Source: Charina bottae (Eukaryota > Chordata > Lepidosauria > Squamata > Charinaidae). From it: a DNA stretch of 64,000 bases. Shown here piece by piece: positions 51,898 to 62,047 of the stretch. The stretch is from assembly GCA_023362775.1 (NCBI GenBank), contig JALMGJ010000003.1:1-64000 (forward strand), in the 5' to 3' direction. The notes beneath the pieces were generated by a model, which did no database searches, had not been told where the DNA came from, and saw nothing but the letters and a program-made list of their open reading frames with translations. Position 1 is the first letter of the stretch. Each line of letters begins with the position of its first letter. The position numbers and the translations under genes are program-made.

Positions 51898-53567
51898 ATG
51901 CCTTTGTGGAAATTTGGGGATGCCCAACACAAGGGTGCTTTGTCACTGCCTGCCTCCCAGGCGACAGCTCCACTGGAGAAGCCTGGGCAGGGGGAAATGG
52001 GTTTGGTATCTTGTGAATTGATGGAGAAACTTGTTAAGAAGTTGGGATTGCCTATTGGTGACTTGCAGGAGAAAATGAAGTCAGTGTATTCAGGGAGGGA
52101 TGTTAGGATAGAACTTGGGAAGCTGTACAGATTAAGAGGAGGAAGAAACAGAAAGATTTACCTGGACTGTTGGCAGTAATATTGGGACTTGGCTTGTCCC
52201 ATATGGATCAGCTCCTCACACAGCTGCGGTCAGAGAATTGCTCTTTAAAAGGAGTCTTGGAACAACTCAAAAATAACCCCTATTTTTTTCAGGCTGATTA
52301 CCAGCTGCAAAAGAGCCACATGGTGGAACTCGGAGAGACCTTGGCTCAACTGAAGGATAGTGTAGGAAGGGAAGAGGACTGGCAACAAAAGCATGCTATG
52401 CAAGAACTGAAACTTGAAGCTTTAAAGGGCCTTGTGCAGACCTCTGCTAGGAATAAGCAGAGAACACGTGGAGAATGGAGTAAGGTGGAGGAACGACACA
52501 GACAAATAAGGCAACCATCTTACCAAATTGCCTGCTTAACAGGCTCAGACCCTGAGGTAACCCCAGACTTTCCCTTTGACGGGAAGGAGCTTTTTGAGCA
52601 ATTAAGCAACCACCTCCCTGGGGCTTCAATAGCAGCAGGGGAAACCCGCGTGCAAACAAGGTGCAGAAATGCCCAGAAACAGCAATGGGAAGAGTGGGAA
52701 CAAGGAGTCACTCATACCCCTTTATCGGGAGGAGAGCTGAAACAGATTGTTACAGATCTGGCGGCCTTGAGCCCTGACCCCCTCAAATGGACCTGGAGGC
52801 TACATCAACTCAATGATAAATAAATGAGATAAGCCAAGGAGTTTGGTCTAGTGGTTAAGGCACCAGGCTAGAAACCAGGAGTCTGCGAGTTCTAGTCCTG
52901 CCTTAGGCGAGAAAGCCAGCTGGGTGACCTTGGGGCAGTCCCTCTCTCTCAGCCCAACTCGCCTCACAGGGTTGCTGTTGTGGGGAAAATAGGAGGAGGA
53001 AGGAGTATTAGGTATGTTCCCCGCCTTGAGTTATTTGTAATAAATAAATAAAATAAATAAACACAGCCTCCAGTACAATTTGTCTGACCGAAGGCCGAGC
53101 AAGTCGAATTAACATACCCTGAAGTCTGCACCAAATGGCACACCTACCGGTGACATCCTAATCCCCCCAATCCCGGTGACCGCCTTAGTGTCTTACGGGG
53201 GCTCCAAAACATGGTGTAGGACTTAATGACTGGCACCCAATTACAGCTTAAAGCCATTGGGGATCAGCAGGGGAAAGAGGACCCTTTAGAGTTTTGCCAT
53301 CGCTATTTATGGTATCAATTCATAGCCAGAACAGAGCCCCCTCATAACAGGGATGAGGGGCGAACGATGGGGGACATCATGCAGCGCCCTTGGAGCAATC
53401 AGTCTCTCCAAGGAGTGCTGGGTGGGCTGCAGCGCCCCGAGCGAGCTTGGATTGGGTGGGTGGATGTAGCTTACCCATTAGACTTTGCCACTTTGGAAAC
53501 AGATCCGCGAGAAGCAAGGAGTGCTGGGGAGGAAAGTAAAGGAAAGAATGGGGGGAGGTGCGAGTAA
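51898..53567 (+). pseudogene. ERV gag remnant, interrupted by a SINE
   Basis: Frames 51898-52179 and 52170-52823 (a -1/+2 shift between them) and 53226-53567 follow the tRNA-Leu primer site. The second is rich in Leu/Glu/Gln heptads (coiled-coil-like). The third begins TGTQLQLKAIGDQQGKED and FCHRYLWYQF, which resembles the capsid end of a gag. No zinc knuckle, protease or RT follows: L2 sequence begins near 53590. The frameshift, SINE insertion and truncation make it defective. Family placement beyond ERV gag is not claimed. Confidence 0.55.
52843..53057 (+). mobile_element. tRNA-derived SINE (MIR/CORE-like), full length
   Basis: A-box GGTCTAGTGGTTAAGGCACC, B-box-like GAGTTCTAGTCC, core GTGACCTTGGGGCAGTCCCTC, tail CCGCCTTGAGTTATTTGTAA and (AATA)n. 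It interrupts the gag remnant and is the best copy of this family here. Confidence 0.85.
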
Positions 53568-53589
53568 TAAAAGATAGGTTTCTGGGAAT

Positions 53590-54145
53590 TTCTCATCTTT
53601 AGTTCTGGATGGGGTTGCACTACCCCAGACAGACCCGGTGCGTAACTTGGGGGTCCTCTTGGACTCATGACCCCTGCTCGAAGAGCAGGTGGCAGTCGTG
53701 GCCAGGAGGGCCTTTGCTCAACTTCGTGTTCTGTGCCAGTTACGCCCTTTCCTTGACCGAGAGGCCCTTCGAGCAGTCACTCATGCCCTGGTTGTCTCCC
53801 ATATAGATTACTGTAATGCACTCTACATGGGGCTACCCTTGAAGAATATCCGGAAGCTACAGCTGGTACAGAATGCGGCCGCACGGGCAGTTTTAGGTGC
53901 ACCAAGATCGACACACATAAAACCTCTGCTCCGTGAGCTGCACCGGTTGCCGGTTTGCTTCCAGATTCAATTCAAGGTGCTGGTAATTTATTTATCTATC
54001 TATCTATGATATTTCTTTACCGCCCATCTCGTATTGCAACCCATAAAGCCCTACATGGCATGGGGCCGGGTTATTTGAGGGCCAGCCTCTCCCCGGTTAT
54101 ATCTACCTGTCCCATCAGGTCGATTAAGGAGTGTCATGTGAAAAA
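53590..54145 (+). mobile_element. L2-type LINE, C-terminal RT fragment
   Basis: Frame 53689-54009 reads HIDYCNALYMGLPLKNIRKL, then LVQNAAARAVLGAPRSTH and LRELHRLPVCFQIQFKVL, the conserved end of L2 ORF2. Before it, VRNLGVLLDS is in another frame. A TTTATCTATC insertion near 53985 precedes HKALHGMGPGYL. Confidence 0.85.
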
Positions 54146-54169
54146 ATGATTTTTTAAAAAAAAAAATTT

Positions 54170-54578
54170 AAAAATCATTTTAGACAGAGAAGATAGGTGG
54201 TTTGAGAGAGGGGTCAAGGAATCCATTTATGCCAACTTGGAAGATCCTTCCTTGAATAGAGGTGGGGGCCTCAGGCACAATCTTTCCCCCATCTTCCTCC
54301 CTGCTTTGTCTTCTGTGCCTAGGAAGATTAAGACCATTTCACAAGCTCAACAGCAGCATGGTGATCTTAACGATCCTCCTTTAGATGATAAAAGGACTTA
54401 AAATAACATCTCAATATAACCATGACCTAGCCCCAGGTGTAAGGTCACACAGCTACCTAGAAACATATTTAGGATTCCCTTACCAACTTTGCTCAGACTG
54501 AAGAAGCTCCTTGGATAAGGAGCGAAACGTTTCCACTGAGAAAATAGAAATCCAGTTGACATGATTCAAGCTACAAAC
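54170..54578 (+). mobile_element. PLE family A fragment (GIY-YIG C-terminus and spacer)
   Basis: Nearly identical to the array from LDREDRWFERGVKES through the stop and the 3' spacer, ending at GACATGATTCAAGC. A few substitutions and short deletions separate it from the array units. Like the others it is 5'-truncated. Confidence 0.9.
54498..54534 (+). ncRNA. Hammerhead-like core, dispersed PLE family A copy
   Basis: CTGAAGA, CTCCTT/AAGGAG stem closed by G and C, GAAACG. Here the base before GAAA is C, giving a closed G-C pair. Confidence 0.55.
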
Positions 54579-54579
54579 A

Positions 54580-55025
54580 TGTTGACATTTAGATCCAGCC
54601 AAATCCAAAACTGCTAGGAATTCCTGGAAGCTTGGCACTCTGACAAATCAGCCATCAACAGACACATAAAGATAAATCCCATGTACATACCATTTAAGAG
54701 ACATAACCAAAAGTCAAGGAAGGAAACAAACAGCCCAAACAACATTGTCCCTAACAACCAGCACCCAGTTAAGCAGAAAACAGCCCAGATAAACCAGGAG
54801 AGAAGAAACAATGCCGTAATCAAGGGACTTTCAAGGAAGAAGCTACACCCCAACCAAGACTGGCAGAGCAAGCTACTTGAGAGAAACAACCAGCCAACTG
54901 CACTTGTCCATACACTGATGATGTTACTTAGCCTGGTAATGAAATGCTGCAGGAAAACAACCAAGCTCAGAGAACACCACAAACACAATATTCCAACTCT
55001 GAGCTCTCCATATTCTCCACTTTTG
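54580..55025 (+). mobile_element. PLE family B, 3' part (C-terminus, hammerhead-like core, tail)
   Basis: Reads SDKSAINRHIKINPMYIPFK, typical of the segment after GIY-YIG in PLEs. It then runs in non-coding sequence through the CTGATGA...GAAA motif to AACAACCAAGCTCAGAGAAC. It continues the element broken at about 49905. Confidence 0.65.
54915..54950 (+). ncRNA. Hammerhead-like core of PLE family B
   Basis: CTGATGA (54915-54921), stem GTTACT/GGTAAT around TAGCCT, then GAAA (54941-54944). Same layout as family A with a different stem sequence, including one extra base between CTGATGA and the stem. Confidence 0.55.
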
Positions 55026-55199
55026 TCAAATTCTTATATTTTGTAGAGGTTAGTAAATTCTGTGCCTCCAATACTGCGCAGCTATTAGAAATTATATAAC
55101 ATTTAATTATAATATATAACTATTAGCTCCAGTTCCATCAGGCAATACCTCACCATTGCAGAATCTACCCACCCAGTTCAATCTTGACAAGATGGCCTG

Positions 55200-55855
55200 C
55201 TGAGAGTCCCTCCATTTCTGAGGTGCATGAGGTGTGGACAAGGGGGCAAGTCTTCCCAGCAGTAGCCCCCCAATTTATGGAATGATCTCCCCCGAGAAGC
55301 GCAGCACCTACCCTTCTGGCTTTTTGAAAATAAGTGAAAATGGTTTCATTTCAGTGTACTGTTGTGCCATTGTGCCTTTGGCCCAAACTGAAGATGGGGG
55401 TCTTGAGGCTTTTTTTTTAAAAAAAAGGATTTTTATTGTATTAGATGTTTAAATTGGTTGATATATTGTTCACTGCCGAGGGAGGGAGCTGGCCCTGCAT
55501 TTAATTGTATGATACCTTTTTTATTACACGCTAGGGATGAATGGGAAAGAGACTGATAAATATAATGGGGCGTCTTGCCCCCCGAGGTGAGGTTGCCCCC
55601 CCTTCTGGCCTTCAGGAAGAGCGCCAAGAGCTGGCTCTGCCAACTAGCCTGGGGACCCAAGAGGGACAGGCAGCCCTGGGGTGGTTGCTGGCTTATGACG
55701 CTCGCTCTGCCTTTTAGTTTCCCCCTTTTATCCTCTATTTTTGGTACGTTTTCTACTTTTATTATGGTTTATGATTTTTATTTGTAAGCCTCCCAGAGCC
55801 ACTTTTAGAGTGAGATGGGTGGTGTATAAATTTAATAAATAAAAAATAAATTAAA
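55200..55855 (+). mobile_element. L2-type LINE 3' end(s)
   Basis: PPEVRLPPLLAFRKSAKSWL (about 55575-55634) is the last coding block of an L2 ORF2. The tail GTAAGCCTCCCAGAGCCAC...GTATAAATTTAATAAATAAA follows. A related block at 55230-55430 suggests two partly overlapping copies. Confidence 0.7.
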
Positions 55856-55974
55856 TAATGGGAAAGGAGTGATTGATTGTACTAACTTGCAAGCCTGATT
55901 CTTAAATAAAAAACAAACAGGTCATTGTCATTTGCTGTTGGTTTTCTTTTTCAATCATATTTCACATATGTCTA

Positions 55975-56405
55975 TGAAGGTTCTCAGTCATCCAGGTGGA
56001 ATTGTCTGTAGCTTGAATCATTTCAACTGGATTTCTATTTTCTTAGTGGAAATGTTTCACTCCTTATCCAAGGAGCTTCTTCAGTCTGAGTAAAGTTAGT
56101 AAGGGAATCCTTAAATATGTTTCTAGGCTGGCTGTGTGACCTTGCACCTGGGGCTAGGTCATGGTTATTTTGAGATGTTTGTTTCTAAGTCCCTTTATCA
56201 TCTAAAGGAGGATCGTTAAGATTACCCTGCTGCTGTTGAGCTTGTGAAATGGTCTTAATCTTCCTAGGCACAGAAGACAAAGCAGGAAGGAAGATAGGGG
56301 AAAGGTTATGCCTGAGGCCCCCACCTCTATTCAAGGAAGGATTTTCCAAGTTGGCATGAATGGATTCCTTGACCCCTCTCTCAAACCACCTATCTTCTCT
56401 GTCTA
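55975..56405 (-). mobile_element. PLE family A fragment, 3' end
   Basis: Minus strand, from the GIY-YIG C-terminal codons (WFERGVKESIHANLE) through the stop and spacer to the terminus CCTTCATAGACA at the left. It has the same 3' terminus as the array's right end. It is 5'-truncated near 56405. Confidence 0.9.
56048..56084 (-). ncRNA. Hammerhead-like core, dispersed PLE family A copy
   Basis: Minus strand CTGAAGA, CTCCTT/AAGGAG stem, GAAACA; a G-to-A change follows GAAAC. Confidence 0.45.
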
Positions 56406-56448
56406 ATGTTCACATTCTGTGGGGTTCAGACTGTTTGATATTCTAAGG

Positions 56449-56682
56449 CAGAGCTTTCCAAACTTTTCATGTTGGTGACACACTTTTTAGACATGCATCA
56501 TTTCGCAACACACTCTTACAACAGGGCATCATTTCGCAACACACTCTTACAGCAGGGCACAAGGCAGGCACTAGGACCTGCGTGGAATCCTGGCAGGGCT
56601 CGGAGGCAGCAGCAGCCACGACACACCCAGACACTGCAGCCGACACACTAACGTGTCCCGACACACAGTTTGGAAAGCTCTG
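56449..56682. mobile_element. hAT-type MITE, GTGTGTCGCG subfamily, copy 3
   Basis: Ends CAGAGCTTTCCAAACTT and AGTTTGGAAAGCTCTG. Exact 8-bp duplication TTCTAAGG at 56441-56448 and 56683-56690. Reverse-orientation sister of 14825-15058, the same length (234 bp). Confidence 0.93.
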
Positions 56683-56759
56683 TTCTAAGGGGAAGCGCTT
56701 TTCTTTACTTACGCTAAGATGTTGCCTCTCCGCCCTTTTTCTTCTCAGTTCCCTGACCT

Positions 56760-57310
56760 GGGCTCATGGGGAGTCTGATTAGGGTACCGGACAGCTCTGA
56801 TCGGCTTGTGAATCTGATCGGATTATCGGAAGCTTCCTCCATGGTTCATGCTCCTATTATTTTATTGTTATCTATTCTTAGTCTTTTCCCCCTGCTGCGC
56901 AGGTTTAGTACGTACTGTGCACTTAACTACCTGAACATCAATAAATCTAAGACCAAGGTAGTTGTTTTCGGGAAGAGGCGCACAAGGTACAACTGGAGCC
57001 TGGATAGGGAACATACAGATCAGGTTAAGTCCTACTGTACTTATACCTAGGGCTTGTTTTCACAGAAACAGGTTCCTGGCTCCCACATTTCAAGAGGAGT
57101 TCTTGAAGGGCTACAGCCTGTGCCAATGCCATAAGGCAGATTACCATCCAGGTTCTTTAATTCCAATCAGAAAGGTACACAACAGCAAAATAGTTCCAAT
57201 GATTCCATATGGGGCAGAACTGTGGGGATATACAGTATAAAGGCCCCCTTATTAGAACTGATACAGTCCACTTTCTTGAAATGCATCCTGGGGGTGGACA
57301 AGTCTACACC
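56760..57310 (+). mobile_element. Non-LTR retrotransposon RT fragment
   Basis: Broken frames read LNYLNINKSKTKVVVFGKR and DQVKSY, the RT block that follows the catalytic centre. Further on come IPYGAELWGY and a frame with LIQSTFLKCILGVDKS, the usual C-terminal RT blocks. The clade is not certain. Confidence 0.55.
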
Positions 57311-57329
57311 AACTCCAGCAGGTGATAGA

Positions 57330-57622
57330 AATTTGAATAATAAATAAATAAATAAATTTAGTCATTATTTAGTCATCTGGTTATTATTTAGTCACCTAGT
57401 CATCTAGTCATTATTTAGGCAGGCAGCCAGGCAGCCAGGCAGCCAGTCACGGAGGCAGTCAGGGAGGCAGGCAGGCAGGCAGTTTCATACGTTTTGTTTC
57501 TATTATATTCTATTATTCTATTCTATTATTCTATTCTATTATTCTATTCTATTATTCTATTATATTATTCTATTATATTCTATTCTATTATATTCTATTC
57601 TATTATATTCTATTCTATTGTT
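57330..57622. repeat. Cluster of microsatellites: (AATA)n, (GGCA)n, (TTCTA)n
   Basis: AATAAATA repeats near 57338-57360, GGCAGGCAGCCAGGCAG runs 57417-57482, and ATTCTATTCT repeats 57499-57622, directly upstream of the gene start at 57711. Confidence 0.9.
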
Positions 57623-57710
57623 TTTCTTCATTTATTCATCTAGATATTTATTTATTTAATCAGTTAGCCATTTAGTTTCTTAGAGTTTTTCTTTATAATT
57701 ATTTTTAATA

Positions 57711-60700
57711 ATGGCAAAAAGGGAAATGAACATATCGAAAGCACAGGTTATATATCGCATAAAAAATGGTCCACCTGTGGCAATGGACATTGGTAAGAGC
57801 GTGGATGAAAGTCCGTGGGGTCAGCAGAAGAGGATGGATTGTGTGCTCGGAAAGGCACCTCCTTTCAGGACAGCTTTTCATTCTCGGGGCAGAAATCCAT
57901 CTATTATGTAAGTTTTTAAAATGATGAAAAAAACTTTTAAGAGCGATCTACTAAAACTAACCCTAATAAAGTTCTGTGGCAATATTTCATTGACCAGACA
58001 TTAAACATGCAGTTAATTTAGGCAATATTTAAAGCTAAATTGCGCATATGAGTCCCTCGTTGGGGGAGATGGGTGGTCATATAAATTTAAATAATAAAAA
58101 AATGATTATCTAACTCTGTTTAGGGCTCTTCCCCATGGCTCAGGGCTTTACAAAGTGCCGCCGCTGGCGACACACCAGCGGCTGTGGCGGCGGCACCACG
58201 GGGGGGCGCATGCACGGCGGTGGCGCGGGTGGGGCGTGTGCGGCGGCGCACGCGCACACGGTGGTGGCGAAGGGGCTCGTGCAGCGGCGCGCGCGTGCAT
58301 GGCGGCCGCCGTGCACGCGCGCGCCGCCGCTTCCGGGTGGTGTGGCGACACACTTTTGTGTTGCGACACACAGTTTGGAAAGCTCTGCCATGGCTAATGT
58401 CCATTTCTTCTGGACTCAGATTGGTAGGAACGTAGGCCAGCATACACTGCCCTGCTTTCAGCGTTTTGCCCTGGTGCACGGAGCAGCTCTGTTGCTCCCT
58501 CGGCCACCTCTCGTGCCACACCTTGTCCAGCTCTGGCAGTCCTGGGATCAACTATGAATGTTGGACAAGGTAGCCAGAGTAGTTGGGGGTGGTATAAGCT
58601 GCCAGGTCTCTGGAGCAGCTCTGTTTGATCTGAGATTTAGTGAAGAATCAGCTCCACCATCGCTTCTCTTGCCACCTTGCCTAGCGAGAAAGTGGGAAGA
58701 GATGGCTCTTTGGTAAAGTCCAGTTTGGGGGGGGGGGGGGAAGACAGACAAAGAAAAGAAAAAGTGTCCATTCCCAAAAGCATAATGACCATAAGAAACA
58801 GTGCCCAAGGAGCTGGAGCGCAGTGGGGATAGGTGTTACCTATAGTCTCCCAAAATGGCCAATTGGGGCTGGGCAGACTACCAGTGAAGCATCACTGATC
58901 ACTTAAATTATCAATGAAATGTCACCTGTATTGGGAAAAGAGGGAAAATTAAAACTGTAACAGCTACGGAGCATGAGCTAACTCTGTTGCAGCAAAAAAG
59001 CAAGGGAACTATGCCCCTCCCCCCCAAAGATTATGGCACAGATTTTGGCAGACTAGTCTTCCCGGCGAAATGCAGACAAGCTCCCCAAAGCTATAGGACC
59101 TTGTGATCGCTACCTTTGAATATCGCTAAAGAATAACAGTAAGGCTGCTCATAAATAAATATTAATTAATAATATCTCTCACCAAACAATCCCCACAGGC
59201 TTTCCTCGCGTCACTACCACTTATGATGCTTTAAGGAGGGAACTTACACTTTCCTTGCCTAAGACCCAGCTAGCCGGGCGAGGGGAGCATTTCACAGAGC
59301 CAGAGCGGGGCTGCCTCGGCCCGAGAGTCTTTCCCTCCCCACTGCTCATTCCTCCCGAGGTGCCAGCTGGAAGCGTCCCGTCAGGAATAGGAATAAGAAT
59401 AGGAAAGGAGCGACCGGCCAGAAGGGATCAGAGGGGGCGCGGGGAAGAGCAGCGCCAGGGGAAAGAAACCAGCAGCCTCCTCGCCCTTGAGGAGCCCGGG
59501 GGTCCCCGCGGACTGCGGCAGCACCTTGGGCCGTTCCCATGGCGACTGGTGACCCGCAACGCGCCCTGAAAGCCGAGGCGGAGGCGCGAGGCGCTAAGCC
59601 CAAGCTTCGCCCAGCCGCCTCCTGCCCCAGCATATACCCAGTGGGTGGCTGGGGGTCTGCGCCCGCTTCACCTCGTGAGAAAGAAAGGCTCGGAAGTCCC
59701 CGACGCAAAGGAAACGCCCGTCGAGCTGCCCGCTCTCTACCAATCCTGCCTGCCTCATGGCCGGGCTGGGCCGCCCTTTGCTTGCGCTTGCGCTTGCGCT
59801 TGCTCTTCTCTTTCTTGCTTCCCGGTCAGTCGCCTGGGAGAAGACAACGCGTGTGGGAATTTTGTTGGCAATGCTTTCTCTCTGGCTTGAGAGGGGGGAG
59901 GGGGGTCGGCCACTGTCTTGACACGGCGGACTGATATCTCTTGTCAGTGTTCTGTGTCTAAGCACCACTTGCTACAAACCGTATGTAATCAGTCACACTG
60001 ATCCAATCCAATACACTGGAGGACATCAAGTAGGATTTGTACTTCTTTCACATCTCTTGTGCTTCATCTGCCTATCATACCTACCTTGTCTTTTATTCCC
60101 ATTGCACATTTCCTATCTCCATCTAGTTGTTGCTTACCACTAGTTCTACAGTACTTCTTACCCCTCACCAAACTCGTTCCTAAACAAAGATATTTTCCCA
60201 CAATATATCTGCAGCAATTTCAGGAGAAAGCAACAACATATTTTCACACAGGTCATTTTGTTGCAGGGATATAATTTTCCAATCCCTTAATAAGTTTCAA
60301 TGAAAATATGTGTCTTTTTATCATAATGTCCAATATGACTATGTATATGCGATGGAAGAGAATGATCAAATGTTGCCTTTTGGACAGCATGTGTGTGACA
60401 CTGTTAGGCAAAACATATGTCCTCCCACTAGTTTGGTATCCTTTTTAAGATTTTGATTTTGTTTTATTAATTTAATAATAATAAAACAATTCTTAAGGCC
60501 TAAGTGCTTATCCATTACACCACATAAACATGCAGTTGCCTTTAAGGACAAACACTTAAGGGCTAGGCTTCTTTCTCTCCCCAAAACAACTTCAACTCTT
60601 TGATAACCCTACAAAAATGTCCTCTTACCTCTTGAAAGATGACTCTCTCCTTTGCTGTGCTGAAGCACAAAACCTGCTGAGTGTTTGTGTGCCTTTTGGA

Positions 60701-62015
60701 GGAATATGACCTGCTGTATGCCTGTGGAGATTGTGTCCCTTTCAGAGGGCTAAAGTCAGGCATATCTTGTGTTTAGAAGAAAGAAACCCTTCAATTTTGT
60801 CTTTTTCCCCTATGGTCTTACTTCAGCGTCTGCTCTGACTGTCTCTTTGCAGCCTGTCATTCTGTCCCTTCTTTATTTCGAGAAGGGAAGCCAATGTAGA
60901 TGAACATTGCAATGTCCTCTTGAGAGAGAGCTGATGACAAATACTTCCAGCATGGACAATTAGATACATTTTTTACATCTAATTCCATCTCTATGGTGAT
61001 TTTTAAATTCGTCTTAAATTCAGCGTAGTAGAATATGATTTGGCAGAGCTTTGTCCTTCGTTCCTAGATTAAGTATCATTACCACATATATTGTCATTTC
61101 TTGCTCATCCTGATATACGTCCTTTTTGTGTCTTTCCTAATTCTCATCCGCATACAGGCTTGGCGATGAAAGCAAGACAAACAAGGCTGCCAATTTAAAG
61201 GGAAAAGAAGAAGCTCTCCCTGGAATTTATGGGACTAGACTGCCAGTAGGCACCTTCTCTCACCAGGTACATGAATCTTTTATCAAATGAATCCAGTCTT
61301 GTACACAGTACCCATTCATTCTGTACTATATCCGCTGTTCAATGATCAGCTGGATAGTTTGTCATATTAATTAGAGCGATCATGCTTCAGACTTGGTTCC
61401 AGAAAGGTGTTTCAGAGCACATGGGAGCAGGAACACACCACCTGTCTGCAACTCCTCAAAGCAATTGTACCCTTTTCTAGGGTCCTGCAGCTGCCTACCA
61501 CAACTGCCACACGATCGCAGGAGAAAATGTGGCTGCTTTAAAGACTTGTAGGCAGATACTGAATCCATACTCCTGAATCCGCTGGAGCATCTTTCCTAAC
61601 TCTGAATTCAAAGTGCTGCGCAGCCCCATAAATATACTCCGTTATCATTTTGAAGAAGCAAAATATACCCAAATCTCAGATCAGAACATTATGCAAAGAA
61701 AGACCAGTCAAATGTTGAATAGAATAAACAATGAGGCCTACCATTCTGATATGTACTAATATCAATTGAATAAAAGTATTCACAATTGAAGTATTGTGCG
61801 TATTGGTTAAATTTTGAAGTTTGGGGCATTATTTTTAAAGAAAACTTGCTTTCAGAGATACAGAGATATGTTGAAAATTCTATAGCTGGCTCCCTTAGCA
61901 CTGTCCATTGCAGGTGGCCCTGTTTTGAGTTGATTTTTAAGAGAACCTATATCTGGGAATTTGTATCTCCAACTCTGTCTCATCACTAATATTTGAAAAC
62001 AACTTGGTGGCACAT

Positions 62016-62047
<32 letters not shown>

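Noticed and set aside
57499..57622. ATTCT repeat read as possible functional expansion repeat
   Set aside because: It is one of several ordinary microsatellites here; nothing in the sequence shows instability or function.
59539..59934. Frame with ATG in good context inside the CpG island, and frames antisense to it
   Set aside because: High GC keeps several frames open on both strands. No domain, and no splice link to exon 2 in phase was evident, so it is recorded only as part of the CpG island.
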